This document shows, one piece after another, positions 1-12,033 of a DNA stretch of 64,000 nucleotides. The stretch is from Combretum micranthum. Lineage: Eukaryota; Streptophyta; Magnoliopsida; Myrtales; Combretaceae. Position numbers and translations under genes: made by a program. The notes beneath the pieces are model-generated. The model did no database searches. It saw only the letters and a program-made list of their open reading frames with translations, and had not been told where the DNA came from. Each line of letters starts with the position of its first letter. Position 1 is the first letter of the stretch. The DNA is taken from positions 1 to 64,000 of the forward strand of contig JAMXBD010003368.1 in assembly GCA_024138025.1 (NCBI GenBank), written 5' to 3'.

Positions 1-3000
1 TAGATTTTTGAAAAAAAAAATTACAGTTCGTGAAATTAGGGCGATTTTCAAGGATTGTCAATTAAGAACCCCAAATTTAAAAAGATTAGTCCAAAGCCAA
101 CAACTAGAACCACAACCACAATCTGCTAAAAAGAATTAAATTTGAGTTAATCTTCCATTCTTTTTTTGACAAGTTTAGCCACTTTAAATTGTGTGCAACA
201 TATCCATTTTAAATTTCCACTTTAAATGGAGCATTTTTCAAAAAAATCCCTATATTTTGAATTAGTACAATAGGCTGATAGACCGACCTAATGATGAAGT
301 TAAATAAAAGGTCGATAACATGGACCAACACCTATAATTATTGTTGCCTAAACTACAAAAGTTTCAAAGACATGTTTGACATAAACTAAGAATGCCTTTA
401 GTAGGTTTCTAGGAATATAATAGCTCAAAGTGTGGAATATTTTTCAAGCTAACAGCATGGATACTAAAAGAGCTGACTAGAAAATTTTCTGTGGAGTTCA
501 CATATTATTGTACAAAAGCATATAACACCATATCAAAAGATCAGATGGAACAAAATATACTGCATTTAAAAAAATTGAAAATATAACTACGAAGAACGTA
601 CTCCCGTCTCATCATGAGCAACTTCAACTAAGATCAATGAAAAATTTGTAGCTAACAAATTACCAGATAAATACTGAGGAAAAGCAGCAACAAGATTTGC
701 ATAATGATAGAAAATAATAATAGTGAGGTAATCTCAATAGATTAGTAAAAAGTGAATTCATAAAGGTTCATTGATAGAGCCAGTGGCACAAAAGATAGTA
801 AGACCTCGTAGATAAGTCAAATATGTTGGAAATGATAGAACATATAATACCTTTGATAAATACTCCATTACAATCATCATTGGGCTGCTTTGAGTCACAG
901 CTCCTAGAAACTCTACTACATTAGGGTGTTGTATATTCTGAAGGAGTGCAGGCTCATCTCTGAGTGCCCTCCTGTGGAAATTGACTAATTATATTAGGTA
1001 CTTTTAAAGAATAAGTTGATTAAGATAGTACAACTCACACTTGCTCTTCATCAACTAACACATGGTCTCCAAGTTCTTCAACTACTTGGATTCCTCTCCA
1101 TGACGCAATCTAGAAAGTTCCCTATAAAAAGCACCAAATTGATAACAAGGAAATTTGCAATAGATGTATAGCAACTCTCTAAAAGTTCACACATAAATCA
1201 TTCAATAATCATTGATATAACTTCATCTTGACATTGCTTAACTGTAATGTACTATATAACCTATCATCAATAATGATTCTTTTCACATGCAAAAAACGCT
1301 TTTTTCTTTAAATTGAAGCTAATAGAGTAAAACAGCTAGTGAAAGGACCATTTAGACCAAACTCCAACCGGGGGGAACAATAAGTGGAAATATCAACAAC
1401 ACGGATAAATATGAGATCATGGCCACTTGATCTTTGATACATGCAGTCCTACAAGCATATAACAAAACAAATGCCACAATAACTGGAGAAAGTGTGGTTG
1501 GACTCAAAAGAAACATGGCAATGATGTACCTTAGTTATCCCCACACTATCGGTAAAACCAAATTCATTTGGATTGATCTCATACACTGGAACTTCACGAG
1601 CATGCTTGCGTGCATGGGAACAACCTAAGGCAAAAATTAGACGTATGAATTAAACTTCACAGTTCTTTGAAATTTATGGAGATAATGAATCAAGCAACAC
1701 AGTGGAAGCATACCAAAGGTTTTGCACCGTACTTTTCAAAGAGATTAATCAGATCATGGTTCTTGTAACGTACGGCATTTGCAAGAGGCTGTATATAAAT
1801 AAAATAATAGATTGAAGAGCTAAAACTTTATTATTGCTAAGAAAATATGAAGTTACACACTTATGGTGTCAAAAACTTTAGCTTTCAACAAAGACTTTCA
1901 TATAATATATTTAAAGAACATTCTCTAGCAAAACTAAGAAGGAAAAAGTTGGTCAACCTTTCTTCCTCTTCCCTCCCCTTCCCTTCATTAAACCTTTATT
2001 CTAGGTTAGACTCAACAAGCTATAATTACTTTTCACTGAAACTGCGACACTAAAAGCACATTGTACAAATCTCACCTATTCACAAAAACACATGTATATA
2101 ACTCACTTAGCAAAGAGCATCATCTAGCCAAACAAAGAGGAAAAATGGTTTGTCAACCTTCATATTCCCTTCCCTTCACTCAAACATCTAATCCCCATTG
2201 CTAAACATAGACTCAACAAAAGCTATTACTTTTCACTGGAACTGCAATGCCACAAACACATTGTACAAATCTCATCCCAGTTCAAAAGTACATGTAAGTA
2301 CTTTTCAGTATTAACTTGGTGAATTTAAGGAGGGGAAAAAAGACACTTATGACACAACCTATCTTCGCCAAACCTAAAACAACACTTATCTCGCCTTATA
2401 GGCCAACTAAGTAGCAACATTGGCATGGTGGAGTATAAATCTAGATATCAACAAACCCAAGACCAATCCCCAATCCACTATTACCACCTTTCTCGAGGCA
2501 ATAAGCGTACATATTCAGTAATACCAGTAAGATTTATTATATATACTGCAGACATTTCATAAGCTATTATACTTATCATATAGCATAACAACAGCAAATT
2601 GAACTAAACTCCGAATATCAGTATGCAAAAACCATACACATATAAATAAGAATCATTGAAATTCATTCCATACAATCTAAAACACATGAAATTTAAGTCA
2701 AAGTTCAATGTACTTACAGTGCTGCCCCAGCGATCTTTCCCATTAGGATAAGCGCCTTCTTTAAGAAACAACTCAACAACATAAACAAAACCTTGGCAAG
2801 CAGCAACACGAAGAGCCGTCATATCATCAATATCATGGAAATTAACATCGACTCCTCTTGATTCTAGCAGCTCTTTAATCGCATCTAAATCACCTTTATA
2901 CGCTAAGTACATCGATCGGAGTCCATCTGGAATTGTTGTTTCCTCATGATCCTCTAGTTCATTCAGATCTAAGTTCTCAAGTTCATCCTTAACCCTATAT

Positions 3001-3777
3001 GGTGCAAGCGAAGACTGTTTACCAAGTTTGAAACGGACCGGCACCGGAGTAGAGGCCAGATATGATTCCATCAATAATGGAAATAATAGAAAACGGTTAC
3101 AACAATAACTCGATTTCAACTACAAACAAATGGAAGAGAGACAGAATTTAGAGAGGGGAGAAAGAATCTTAGAGAGGAAGAAAGTTTCGACATGTTTAGT
3201 GAAATTAGAGGGAAATTGATTTTAATCTTCTTAGGAAGGGGATAAGCACGCACTGAAGCGCGTAATTAGCATGCAGAGATGAGAGCTATAGTGTACTGAA
3301 CTATTAAGATTGAAGTGTGAAATTGCTTCTTGGTTAGTGCTGCTTGGGGTTTGGCGAAGAGGGGTTGTCCTAAGAATCTTTTTTGCCCTCCTCAAATTCA
3401 CCAACTTAATACTGAAAAGTATTTACATGTACTTTTGAATTGGGATTGCAGTTCCGGTTAAAAGTAATAGCTTAAAGGGAAAGAAAAAAATATGTCAAAA
3501 TTGTAACCGCTCTCAATATTTCATTCGACAATTGTAAGCATTTATAAATATGTTTGAAAATTCAAATATTTCATTTACTATATTTAAAACGCACATCTAT
3601 CACCTATATTAAAAACAAAGCGTTAATCATTAAATTAATTCAAGTTTATTATATTTTTAGTCCTCAACATTTAGCCATTTTTCTATTTAAATCCTTAACC
3701 TTGTATTTTTTTTCCATTTAAGTCCTCAACATTTGTCAATCTTTACAAATTAGAACTTTTATTGATGTCGTTAACTT
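1..3777 (-). repeat. Left arm of giant inverted duplication
   Basis: Read on the minus strand, this stretch matches 3831-11033 on the plus strand almost base for base once the solo LTR at 4886-8319 and one copy of its target duplication are removed. The first bases of the window pair with the right arm ending near 11033, so the left arm probably continues upstream. Arm lengths agree (about 3,777 and 3,764 bases). It contains a kinase-like pseudogene, its introns and its upstream region. The 5' ends of the two gene copies face each other. The intervals 1-850 and 1625-1713 hold only intron-like AT-rich sequence. Confidence 0.93.
851..3119 (-). pseudogene. Ankyrin/integrin-linked-kinase-like pseudogene, left copy
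   Basis: Five exon remnants are visible on the minus strand: 2718-3071 (N-terminus and ankyrin repeats), 1714-1788, 1530-1624, 1041-1121 and 851-971, each bordered by GT-AG or near-GT-AG sites. The exon 1 product has ankyrin-type text such as VDVNFHDIDD and RVAACQGF followed by KDRWGST. Later exons read YKNHDLINLFEKYGAKP, HAREVPVYEINPNEFGF and HPNVVEFLGAVTQSSPMMIV, the order seen in plant Raf-like ankyrin kinases (integrin-linked kinase family), which act in signalling. The likely start is Met at 3071; an upstream in-frame Met exists at 3119. Exon 4 carries an in-frame TAG in the glycine-rich-loop region, the exon 4/5 join does not keep frame, and the remaining kinase domain (catalytic loop, DFG) is not found. 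It is therefore a truncated, non-functional copy. The family call is good; the exact orthologue is unknown. Confidence 0.85.
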
Positions 3778-4120
3778 TTTCACACATATTTGACACATAT
3801 TACCTACAACACATTATTTCATAGCATGTCAAAGTTAATGGCATCAATAAAAGTTCTAATTTGTAAAGATTGACAAATGTTGAGGACTTAAATGGAAAAA
3901 AAATACAAGGTTAAGGATTTAAATAGAAAAATGGCTAAACGTTGAGGACTACAAAATAATAAACTTAAATTAATTTAAAGATTAATGCTTTGTTTTTAAT
4001 ATAGGTGATAGATGTGCGTTTTAAATATAGTAAATGAAATATTTGAATTTTCAAACATATATTTATAAATGCTTACAATTATCGAATGAAATATTGAGAG
4101 AGGTTACAATTTTGACATAT
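3520..4120. repeat. Foldback-like centre of the palindrome
   Basis: The innermost 250-280 bases of each arm are non-genic and AT-rich. They include the phrase 'agtcctcaacatttgtcaat' and its complement on the other side, with a spacer of about 53 bases (3778-3830) that does not pair. This looks like a foldback element or MITE lying between two gene copies, or the turning point of the inverted duplication. No target-site duplication can be defined because the symmetry continues outward into gene sequence on both sides. Confidence 0.6.
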
Positions 4121-6187
4121 TTTTTTCTTTCCTTTAAGTTATTACTTTTAACCGGAACTGCAATCCCAATTCAAAAGTACATGTAAATACTTTTCAGTAT
4201 TAAGCTGGTGAATTTGAGGAGGGCAAAAAAGATTCTTAGGACACAACCCCTCTTCGCCAAACCCCAAGCAGCACTAACCAAGAAGCAATTTCACACTTCA
4301 ATCTTAATAGTTCACATATACTATAGCTCTCATCTCTGCATGCTAATTACGTGCTTCAGTGCGTGCTTATCCCCTTCCTAAGAAGATTAAAATCAATTTC
4401 CCTCTAATTTCACTGTAAAACATGTCCAAACTTTCTTCCTCTCTAAGATTCTTTCTCCCCTCTCTAAATTCTGTCTCTCTTCCATTTGTTTGTAGTTGAA
4501 ATCGACTTATTGTTGTAACCATTTTCTATTATTTCCATTATTGATGGAATCATATCTGGCCTCTACTCCGGTGCCGGTTCCGTTTCAAGCTTGGTAAATA
4601 ATCTTCGCTTGCACCATTCGAGAACTTAGATCTGAACGAACTGGTGGATCATGAGGAAACAACAATTCCAGATGGACTCTGATTGATGTACTTAGTGTAT
4701 AAAGGTGATTTAGATGTGATTAAAGAGCTGCTAGAATCGAGAGGAGTCGATGTTAATTTCCATGATATTGATGATGGGACGGCTCTTCATGTTGCTGCTT
4801 GCCAAGGTTTTGTTGATGTTGTTGAGTTGTTGCTTGAAGAAGGCGCTTATCCTAATGGGAAATATCGCTGGGGCAGCACTGTAAGTGTAAACCCCGGTAT
4901 TCTCAGTAGCTAGGAAACCCCGGGAGTTGGAATCGAAACCCTAATCCGATCAAGTTGAGTCTTGTGAGTGAAGCCTAGGAACCCTAAATCCGGCTTTCCT
5001 TCGGTTTCATAGTAAAATAAATATTATAAAGTGAATGAATTTGAATTATTGTTCCAAAGTACATTTCAAACCTTTGAAAGTTTTAAATTCGGGAATTTTT
5101 CAATTCCGGGCCTTCCCGAGCCCAATTACGGAAAAGCGTGCCCCGGGCCACGGATTCAGAAAAATGTTCCGAAATATTCATTAGAACCGTAATTTTATAA
5201 GGATTCCAAAAATATCAATTTCGTAATTTTCCGAGCTATAAAAATTACAGTTATAGCTTTTCCCGTGTTTTCGGTACAACCGATAAAGTAGATGTCTTGT
5301 CTACTATTCACAAGTACAACCTACACTATACACTACCCATACCCTATTCTTACATCCTTACAACTACTCATTTCAATTTTCTTTTCCAATGAATTTTGTC
5401 TCTTAAACAATTATCACATTTATTACATTTTAATTAACTAAATTACAAATATTGAAATTTCAAACACACACACACACACACCAAAGAGTGGCCGCACCCC
5501 CCTCCCCTACCTATTTCCCTCTCAAATTTATTTATTTTTACTCCATTGTAATTATCTAAACCCTAATTCACTTCATATATATACATAATGTTCTCTCTCT
5601 CTCTTCATTTTCTTCTTGTTTTAACTTTTGAAAAGAGAAAAACTCTCTCCTTTTTCCCCATTTGTGCCGTGAGCCCCTCTCCCCATTCCCTCACTTTCCA
5701 ACTTTGTTTCTTCTTCTTTCCTCCATCAAGACTCCTTTGGTATGTATATTTAGGCTTTCTTCATCCTAAATCTTGTTATGGCAAGATCATTCTTGTGTGT
5801 TTTCTCATCTAAATCCCAATGAGCATGAGCAAGGGACATGAAAACACTACTACAAGAATCTCAAGCCATCTCAAGAAGTGGATCTAGCCTTTAAATGAGT
5901 TTTTTTTGAAATATCAACTTGTTCATGCATGTAAAGTAGTGATCTTGCATATATATTGTTGTTCATGCCATGAGATCCATGATTTATGCATCATACTTAG
6001 TAGATCTAAAGTTTAGATACCCACATTGTCATTTACATGTATGATCATAGAGTTATTTTTATTTTCATGCATTGATGATCACAAAAATGTAGTCTTGTAT
6101 ATGTATAGAGATGTTAGATAGTGGATAAACATATATAGAAGGCAAGAACATTGAAAAAGGAAGGACTTTGTCAAATATGGAAGATTG

Positions 6188-6680
6188 AAAATTCGGATGA
6201 AATGTAAACCCTACTTTGAAAACTACCAAAATCATTTTTAAACTCATATTTCATAAGAAAAATGAAGGGTATGTGTAATAGGCATGTTGAAGGAATTATT
6301 TTCATGAGTTTAGATGAGTTTAGGCATAATAAAAATAAGAAAACAAGAAGTGAAGTTAGAAGGAAAAATATTGACTTGGGATGTGTAGTCAAATTCGTAA
6401 TTTTGGGTAATGCCCATATAAACACTTAGTATTTAAGTCTAAATTGGATGTTTTATAAGCTAAATGAAGTCCTTAGATAATATACACATTGAGCTTCAAT
6501 TTTTAATGCATTAGATAAGTTTTCCCTTAAGAAAAATACAAGAAAATGAAATTTAGAAAATTCGGATTTTTTACAAAAAGCTAGTTCAAAGACATGTTTA
6601 TCAAATGAAAAATGGGAATTTTTATGCATGAATGGAGGCCATGATTAATATAGACTTTGAGAACCTATTTTAGTTAAATA
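6188..6680 (+). repeat. Three degenerate units of the attcggat repeat in LTR A
   Basis: Units begin at about 6188, 6391 and 6558 with 'aaattcggat' or 'aaattcgta', followed by a tract such as aaaacc...tttttat...aaatgaag. LTR B has three units at the same relative place and LTR G has about nine. Confidence 0.6.
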
Positions 6681-7208
6681 ATAAGTGAATTACAAGATTA
6701 AAAGCCAAAGAAACCCTAAGGAGTATAATGTGGAAAAATAGCTTCTTAGAGATAATCTTTATGGGAACTTTCCAACACTTAAGAGTTCATAAGAGTTTAT
6801 TATCACAAAAATTATTATGATCATTCATATATTACGTTCATCACATGGCATTCATATTAGTAATTCATTCCCATATCATTCATGCATGAATCATCAACTA
6901 GGAACATTTCTTATCAAAAGCAAAACAAATTTTTGAGATTGGAACACTTGCGGAACAGATCTGATCCCACTGTTCCGTGACCTTGATATTTTCAAAACTT
7001 GGATTTCATATTAGAAATAGATAGATCTTTCGAAGTAGATAGAGATCGATATAAAATTTGCGAAATTCCGAGTTGAAATGACCAAGTTATGGCCGTTTTA
7101 AGTCGGAACTTCCACAAATAGCGAGAAATCCGAATTCATATAGTTTAGATGTATAGCTTGATTTAGTTACATAATGAAAGTCTCATTAGGATTATTCTTG
7201 CTTGGTAG

Positions 7209-7278
7209 GTGATCCCGAGCAGGACGACACTCTACCTTCCGACTATTACTACTAGGAAATTTGGCGTCCAATGGCCGA
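7209..7278 (+). promoter_or_regulatory. Conserved LTR mini-exon (LTR A)
   Basis: A 70-nt segment between a splice acceptor (ttggtag) and a donor (gtgagt at 7279). One frame, from 7208, reads GDPEQDDTLPSDYYY and then stop at 7253-7255. An ATG lies eight bases before the donor (ccaATGGCCGA). Equivalent segments of 67-70 nt occur in every other long LTR in the window. Confidence 0.65.
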
Positions 7279-7597
7279 GTGAGTTTTACTTCCACTCTCA
7301 ATTAATGAATGTGATTGTAATGTAGTGGCACTAGTGGTGTAGGCAAAGATAAAAAGAAATTGTATATGCATGATGGGGTATGTGGGAATTATATATGTTG
7401 TCTACTGCTGATATGTGAATTTAGACGTAAAGAATATCGAAACCGGGTGTTAAGCTATTGACTGAGTAGTTAAATATCCTATGATGATTGTCTGCAAACA
7501 CTTGTTGGTCACTTGAGAGAATTGAATTAACAAATATTCGGTTTCAAATGTAAATTGAATTCATTCATATCACGACGGGGTTGGAGCATTTGGATTG

Positions 7598-7690
7598 GTT
7601 GGTTTTTCGTGACCCATAAAACGAATGTGTGGTTAATCGTGATCCATAAAACGAATGTATGGTTAATCGTGATCCATAAAATGAACTTTT
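7598..7690 (+). repeat. 30-bp minisatellite in LTR A
   Basis: Three consecutive units of about 30 bases containing 'cgtgatccataaaa' (starting near 7601, 7631 and 7661). LTR B has a related 38-bp minisatellite at the matching position (about 47563-47703). Confidence 0.75.
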
Positions 7691-8227
7691 AATCAGTTGA
7701 CCGTGAGCTTAAACGGCATCGTACCGCAGGATTCGTTAATCTACTAACCCGGGATGGAGGGCGCAAGTCCATCCACGTATGATTTCCGGTTGGTCATATG
7801 TTTGTTGATCACATTTGTATGGTGCATACACTTGCTTGAATAATCACTTGCTTGAATGGTTGTATTTAATTGTGTTATGGAAGTTATTACTCACTAAGCT
7901 AGTTAGCTTACACCCCCATAGTTTTTATCTATTGCAGCACGAATTTATATGGCTTAGGCCGAGGCAAGCTACAGCACAGGTACTGGAGATAGGAGTTTCC
8001 TGTAGAAGTTTAATCCATTTCTTTTTGTATAGACTTCCATTGGAAACTAAGGACTCTGGATGACTGTAACGGACTTGTTACTATTTTGTGGGGGAATGCC
8101 CCTTAGATTTTGTAAACTATAATTATGCGTTTTGATTTATTATCTATGGCTAGTGAATGCCACGCTAAACTGCTTAACTCCATTGTCGAAGTATTATATT
8201 GTCGTAAAGGAACGCTTTACATCTAAT

Positions 8228-8319
8228 TAAGACTCCCGAAGGGCTCGGGTAGAGAACTCGAGAGTCTTACTTAGTATGTGGCAGGCTGTTACGTTTAGGA
8301 TACCCTACGGGGCGTAACA
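8228..8319 (+). promoter_or_regulatory. LTR-end stem-loops (LTR A)
   Basis: Outer stem TAAGACTC (8228-8235) with GAGTCTTA (8262-8269), then a terminal stem TGTTACG (8287-8293) with CGTAACA (8313-8319). A separate GGGG-aatg-CCCC hairpin lies upstream at 8091-8102. Positions match those in the other long LTRs although the paired bases differ. Confidence 0.6.
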
Positions 8320-11033
8320 GTAAGTACATTGAACTTTGACTTAAATTTCATGTGTTTTGGATTGTATGGAATGAATTTCAATGATTCTTATTTATATGTG
8401 TATGGTTTTTGCATAATGATATTCGGAGTGTAGTTCGATTTGCTGTTGTTATGCTATATGATAAATATAATAGCTTATGAAATGTCTATAGTATATATAA
8501 TAAATCTTACTGGTATTACTAAATATCTACTCTTATTGCCTCGAGAAAGGTGACAATAGTGGAGTGGGGATTGGTCTTGGGTTTATTGATATCTAGATTT
8601 ATACTCCACTATGCCAATGTTGCTACTTAGTTGGCCTATAGGCGAGATTAGTGTTGTTTGGGTTTGGCGAAGAGGGATGTATCCTAAGTGCTTTTTGCCT
8701 CCTCAATTCACCAAGTTAATACTGAAAAGTACATACATGTACTTTTGAACTAGGATGAGATTTGTACAATGTGTTTGTGGCATTGCAGTTCCAGTGAAAA
8801 GTAATAGCTTTTGTTGAGTCTATGTTTAGCAATGGGGATTAGATGATTGAGTGAAGGGAAAGGAATATGAAGGTTGACAAACCATTTTTCCTCTTAGTTT
8901 GGCTAGATGATGCTCTTCGCTAAGTGAGTTATATACATGTGTTTTTGTGAATAGAGGTGAGATTTGTACAATGTGCTTTTAGTGTCGCAGTTTCAGTGAA
9001 AAGTAATTATAGCTGCTGTTGAGTCTAACCAGGAATAAAGGTTTAATGAAGGGAAGGGGAGGGAAGAGGAAGAAAGGTTGACCAACTTTTTCTTTCTTAG
9101 TTTTGCTAGAGAATGTTCTTTAAATATATTATATGAAAGTCTTTGGTGAAAGCTAAAGTTTTTGACACCATTAGTGTGTAATTTCATATTTTCTTAGCAA
9201 TAATAAAATTTTAGCACTTCAATCTATTTTTTTATTTTATTTATATACAGCCTCTTGTAGATGCCGTACATTACAAGAACCATGATCTGATTAATCTCTT
9301 TGAAAAATACGGTGCAAAACCTTTGGTATGCTTCCACTGTGGTGTGCTGCTGATTCATTATCTCCATAAATTTCAAAGAACTGTAAAGTTTAATTCATAT
9401 CTAATTTTTGCCTTAGGTTGTTCCGATGCACGCAAGCATGCTCGTGAAGTTCTAGTGTATGAGATCAATCCAAATGAATTTGGTTTCAACAGTGTAGGGA
9501 TAACTAAGGTACATCATTGCCATGTTTCTTTTGAATCCAACCACAAGTTATTATGGCATTTGTTTTGTTATATGCTTGTAGGACTACATGTATCAAAGAT
9601 CAAGTGGCCATGATCTCATATTTACCCGTGTTGCTGATATTTCCACTTGTTGTTCCCCCGGTTGGAGTTTGGTCTAAATGGTCCTTTAACTAGCTATTTT
9701 ACTCCATTAGCTTCAATTTATTGAAAAAAGCATTTTTTGCATGTGAAAAGAATCATTATTGATGATAGGTTATATAGTACATTACAGTTAAGCAACGTCA
9801 AGATGAAGTTATATCAATGATTATTGAATGATTTATGTGTGAACTTTTAGAGAGTTGCTATACATCTATTGCAAATTTCCTCTGTTATCAATTTGGTGCT
9901 TTTTTATAGGGAACTTTTGGATTGCGTCTTGGAGAGGAATCAAGTAGTCGTGAAGAACTTGGAGACCATGTGTTAGTTGATGAAGAGCAAGTGTGAGTTG
10001 TTATCTTAATCAACTTATTCTTTAAAAGTACCTAATATAATTAGTCAATTTCCACAGGAGGGCACTTAGAGATGAGCCTGCCTGCACTCCTTCAGAATAT
10101 ACAACACCCTAATGTAGTAGAGTTTCTAGGAGCTATGACTCAAAGCAGCCCAATGATGATTGTAATAGAGTATTTATCAAGGGTATTATTGTGTTCTATC
10201 ATTTCCTAACATATTTGACTTATCTACGAGGTCTTACTATCTTTTGTGCCACTGGCTCTATCAATGAACCTTTATGAATTCACTTTTTACTAATCTGTTG
10301 AGATTACCTCACTATTATTATTTTCTATCATTATGCAAATCTTGTTGCTGCTTTTCCTTTGTATTTATCTTGGTAATTTGTTAGCTACAAATTTTTCATT
10401 GATCTTAGTTGAAGTTGCTCATGATGAGATGGAGTACGTTCTTCGTAGTTATATTTTCAATTTTTTTAAATGCATTATATTTTGTTCCATCTGATCTTTT
10501 GATATGGTGTTATATGCTTTTGTACAATAATATGTGAACTCCACAGAAAATTTTCTAGTCAGCTCTTTTAGTATCCATGCTGTTAGCTTGAAAAATATTC
10601 CACACTTTGAGCTATTATATTCCTAGAAACCTACTCTAGGCATTCTTAGTTTATGTCAAACATGTATTTGAAACTTTTGTAGTTTAGGCAACAATAATTA
10701 TAGGTGTTGGTCCATGTTATCGACCTTTTGTTCAACTTCATTATTAGGTCGGTCTGTTAGCCTACTGTACTAATTCAAAATCTAGGGATTTTTTTTTCAA
10801 AATGCTCCATTTAAAGTGGAATTTAAAATGGATATGTTGCTCACAATTTAAAGTGGCTAAACTTGATAGAAAAAGAATGGAAGATTAACTCAAATTTGAT
10901 TCTTTTTAGCTGATTGTGGTTGTGGTTCTGGTTGTTGGCTTTGGACTAATGTTTTTAAATTTGGGGTTCTTGATTGACAATCCTTGAAAATCGCCCTAAT
11001 TTCACGAACTGTAATTTTTTTTTTAGAAATCTA

Positions 11034-11230
11034 TAGAGTTGCATGGAAAATTCTAGAGACGTCTACCTAATGAGATTGTTCAGAAGATTATTTTCAAGAC
11101 GTGTGAATACAAATTCCCCGTGTTGCTGCTTCCTAATGAGCGGTATGGAATGAAAGAAAACCGACGTATGTACGATGTGCTTGAGAATAGAATCATACGA
11201 TATCAGGTAATACTACCTTACTATTGGGAA
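11034..11230 (+). other. Unrecognised exon-like segment
   Basis: Just beyond the palindrome, an open frame through about 11213 reads with protein-like composition (for example LLLPNERYGMKENRRMYDVL) and ends at a possible donor cag|gtaata. It does not match the kinase exons expected next in the gene family and I cannot name it. It may be an exon of a neighbouring gene, captured sequence, or chance. Confidence 0.3.
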
Positions 11231-11291
11231 TTTAAGCATCCAAAAAACGGATCTGGCAGCGGAATACAAATTATTTTTATTTTAAAACTTA

Positions 11292-11521
11292 GGGTCTGTT
11301 TGTTTTGGCTTTTTTCCGGCAGATACAGACACTTTTTCAAACTTTTTGTTAACAAATTATTTATCAAGAAATAGATATAGAAAAAAAAAGTTGATAATTC
11401 TCATCAAAAGATCAAATAGAACAAATATAGACAAAATTTAGATGCAAATCGGATATATTTACACATATCATTTTAAAAAAGATACAGATACAGATGAAAA
11501 ACAGACAATCCAAACAGACCC
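11292..11521. mobile_element. Tourist-like MITE (PIF/Harbinger type)
   Basis: A 230-bp element with terminal inverted repeats GGGTCTGTTTG / CAAACAGACCC and a TTA target duplication at 11289-11291 and 11522-11524. The GG..CTGTTTGG-type ends and the 3-bp TTA/TAA target are hallmarks of Tourist MITEs. It has no coding capacity. It lies in, or beside, the left end of the copia LTR. Confidence 0.85.
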
Positions 11522-11524
11522 TTA

Positions 11525-12033
11525 AATTCCCAGGCGGATCCATTCAATTCAATCAAATTAAAGCGGATGAGATTACCTTTTTTATGCTTTAGAATTTGGA
11601 AATTCGGATTTGAGATGTTGCAAGCGTGAACACCCTCTACTGTATCCACACTAACGAATTTCCAATCAGATCTTTATGTGTGTACTAGCACGTTGGATAA
11701 TTCTAAATTTTTGAGAATCTTTCAAGGGATCTCTCCTTTTTGAGTTACAGAGTTTTTTTCTAATTCTAATATGACGGCTAGTGTTTGTAAACCTTAAGGG
11801 AGATCAGTGTTCTATTTATAAGAAATTGTGTCATAGTCAACTACCCTAATCTTATTAGGGATTTAAAAGGTTATCAGGAATTCCAAAAAAAACACATAAG
11901 TTGTTAGGAATTCCAAATGACACACATCTTATAAAATAACGATTGTAATTAATAATTATTTATTAATCTTAATCTTATTAAGATTAATTGATAATTCACT
12001 AGTATCTATATGGCATATGGCACATCACTAGCA
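11525..12033 (-). mobile_element. 3' LTR of copia element K (left boundary uncertain)
   Basis: On the minus strand a purine-rich tract (aagtaggagatt, near 12034-12046) is followed by TGCTAGTGATG, the typical border between a copia polypurine tract and its 3' LTR, at 12033. The LTR runs leftward. Its far end is not pinned down and may extend past the MITE to about 11225. The matching 5' LTR lies outside the window or was lost, so no target duplication can be checked. Confidence 0.6.

Larger units (their letters stand above)
4886..8319 (+). mobile_element. Solo LTR A (Tekay/Del-like Ty3-gypsy), 3,434 bp
   Basis: It begins TGTAAACCCCGG and ends GGGGCGTAACA, and is flanked by the direct repeat gtaag at 4881-4885 and 8320-8324. 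The empty site is preserved in the opposite palindrome arm. No internal gag-pol is present, so it is the product of recombination between two LTRs. It resembles the 5' LTR of element B (44861-48048 plus 60901-61161) in start, end, repeats and layout. Visible parts are a TATA-like run near 5575, C/T-rich exon 1 to 5739, a mini-exon at 7209-7278, a third exon at 7938-7979 and stem-loops at 8228-8319. An (AC)n run lies at about 5466-5481. Confidence 0.93.
4544..10182 (+). pseudogene. Ankyrin/integrin-linked-kinase-like pseudogene, right copy
   Basis: Mirror copy of the pseudogene at 851-3119. Exon remnants are 4544-4880, 9251-9325, 9417-9508, 9910-9990 and about 10058-10182. Exon 1 has lost part of the linker before the ankyrin repeats and has a TGA at about 4680, just before the MYLVYKGDLD segment. 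Exon 3 is three bases shorter than the left copy, and exon 4 is shifted in frame. The first intron now contains a 3.4-kb solo LTR inserted at the splice donor. No catalytic kinase exons follow. The two copies carry different disabling changes, so each decayed partly on its own after duplication. Confidence 0.85.
3831..11033 (+). repeat. Right arm of giant inverted duplication
   Basis: This is the plus-strand partner of 1-3777. It is interrupted by a solo LTR (4886-8319) flanked by the 5-bp duplication gtaag. The uninterrupted site is visible in the left arm as the first splice donor of the kinase-like gene, so the LTR landed exactly at that exon-intron border, after the duplication or in one arm only. 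Point differences and small indels between the arms are scattered throughout, so the duplication is not brand new. Confidence 0.93.
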
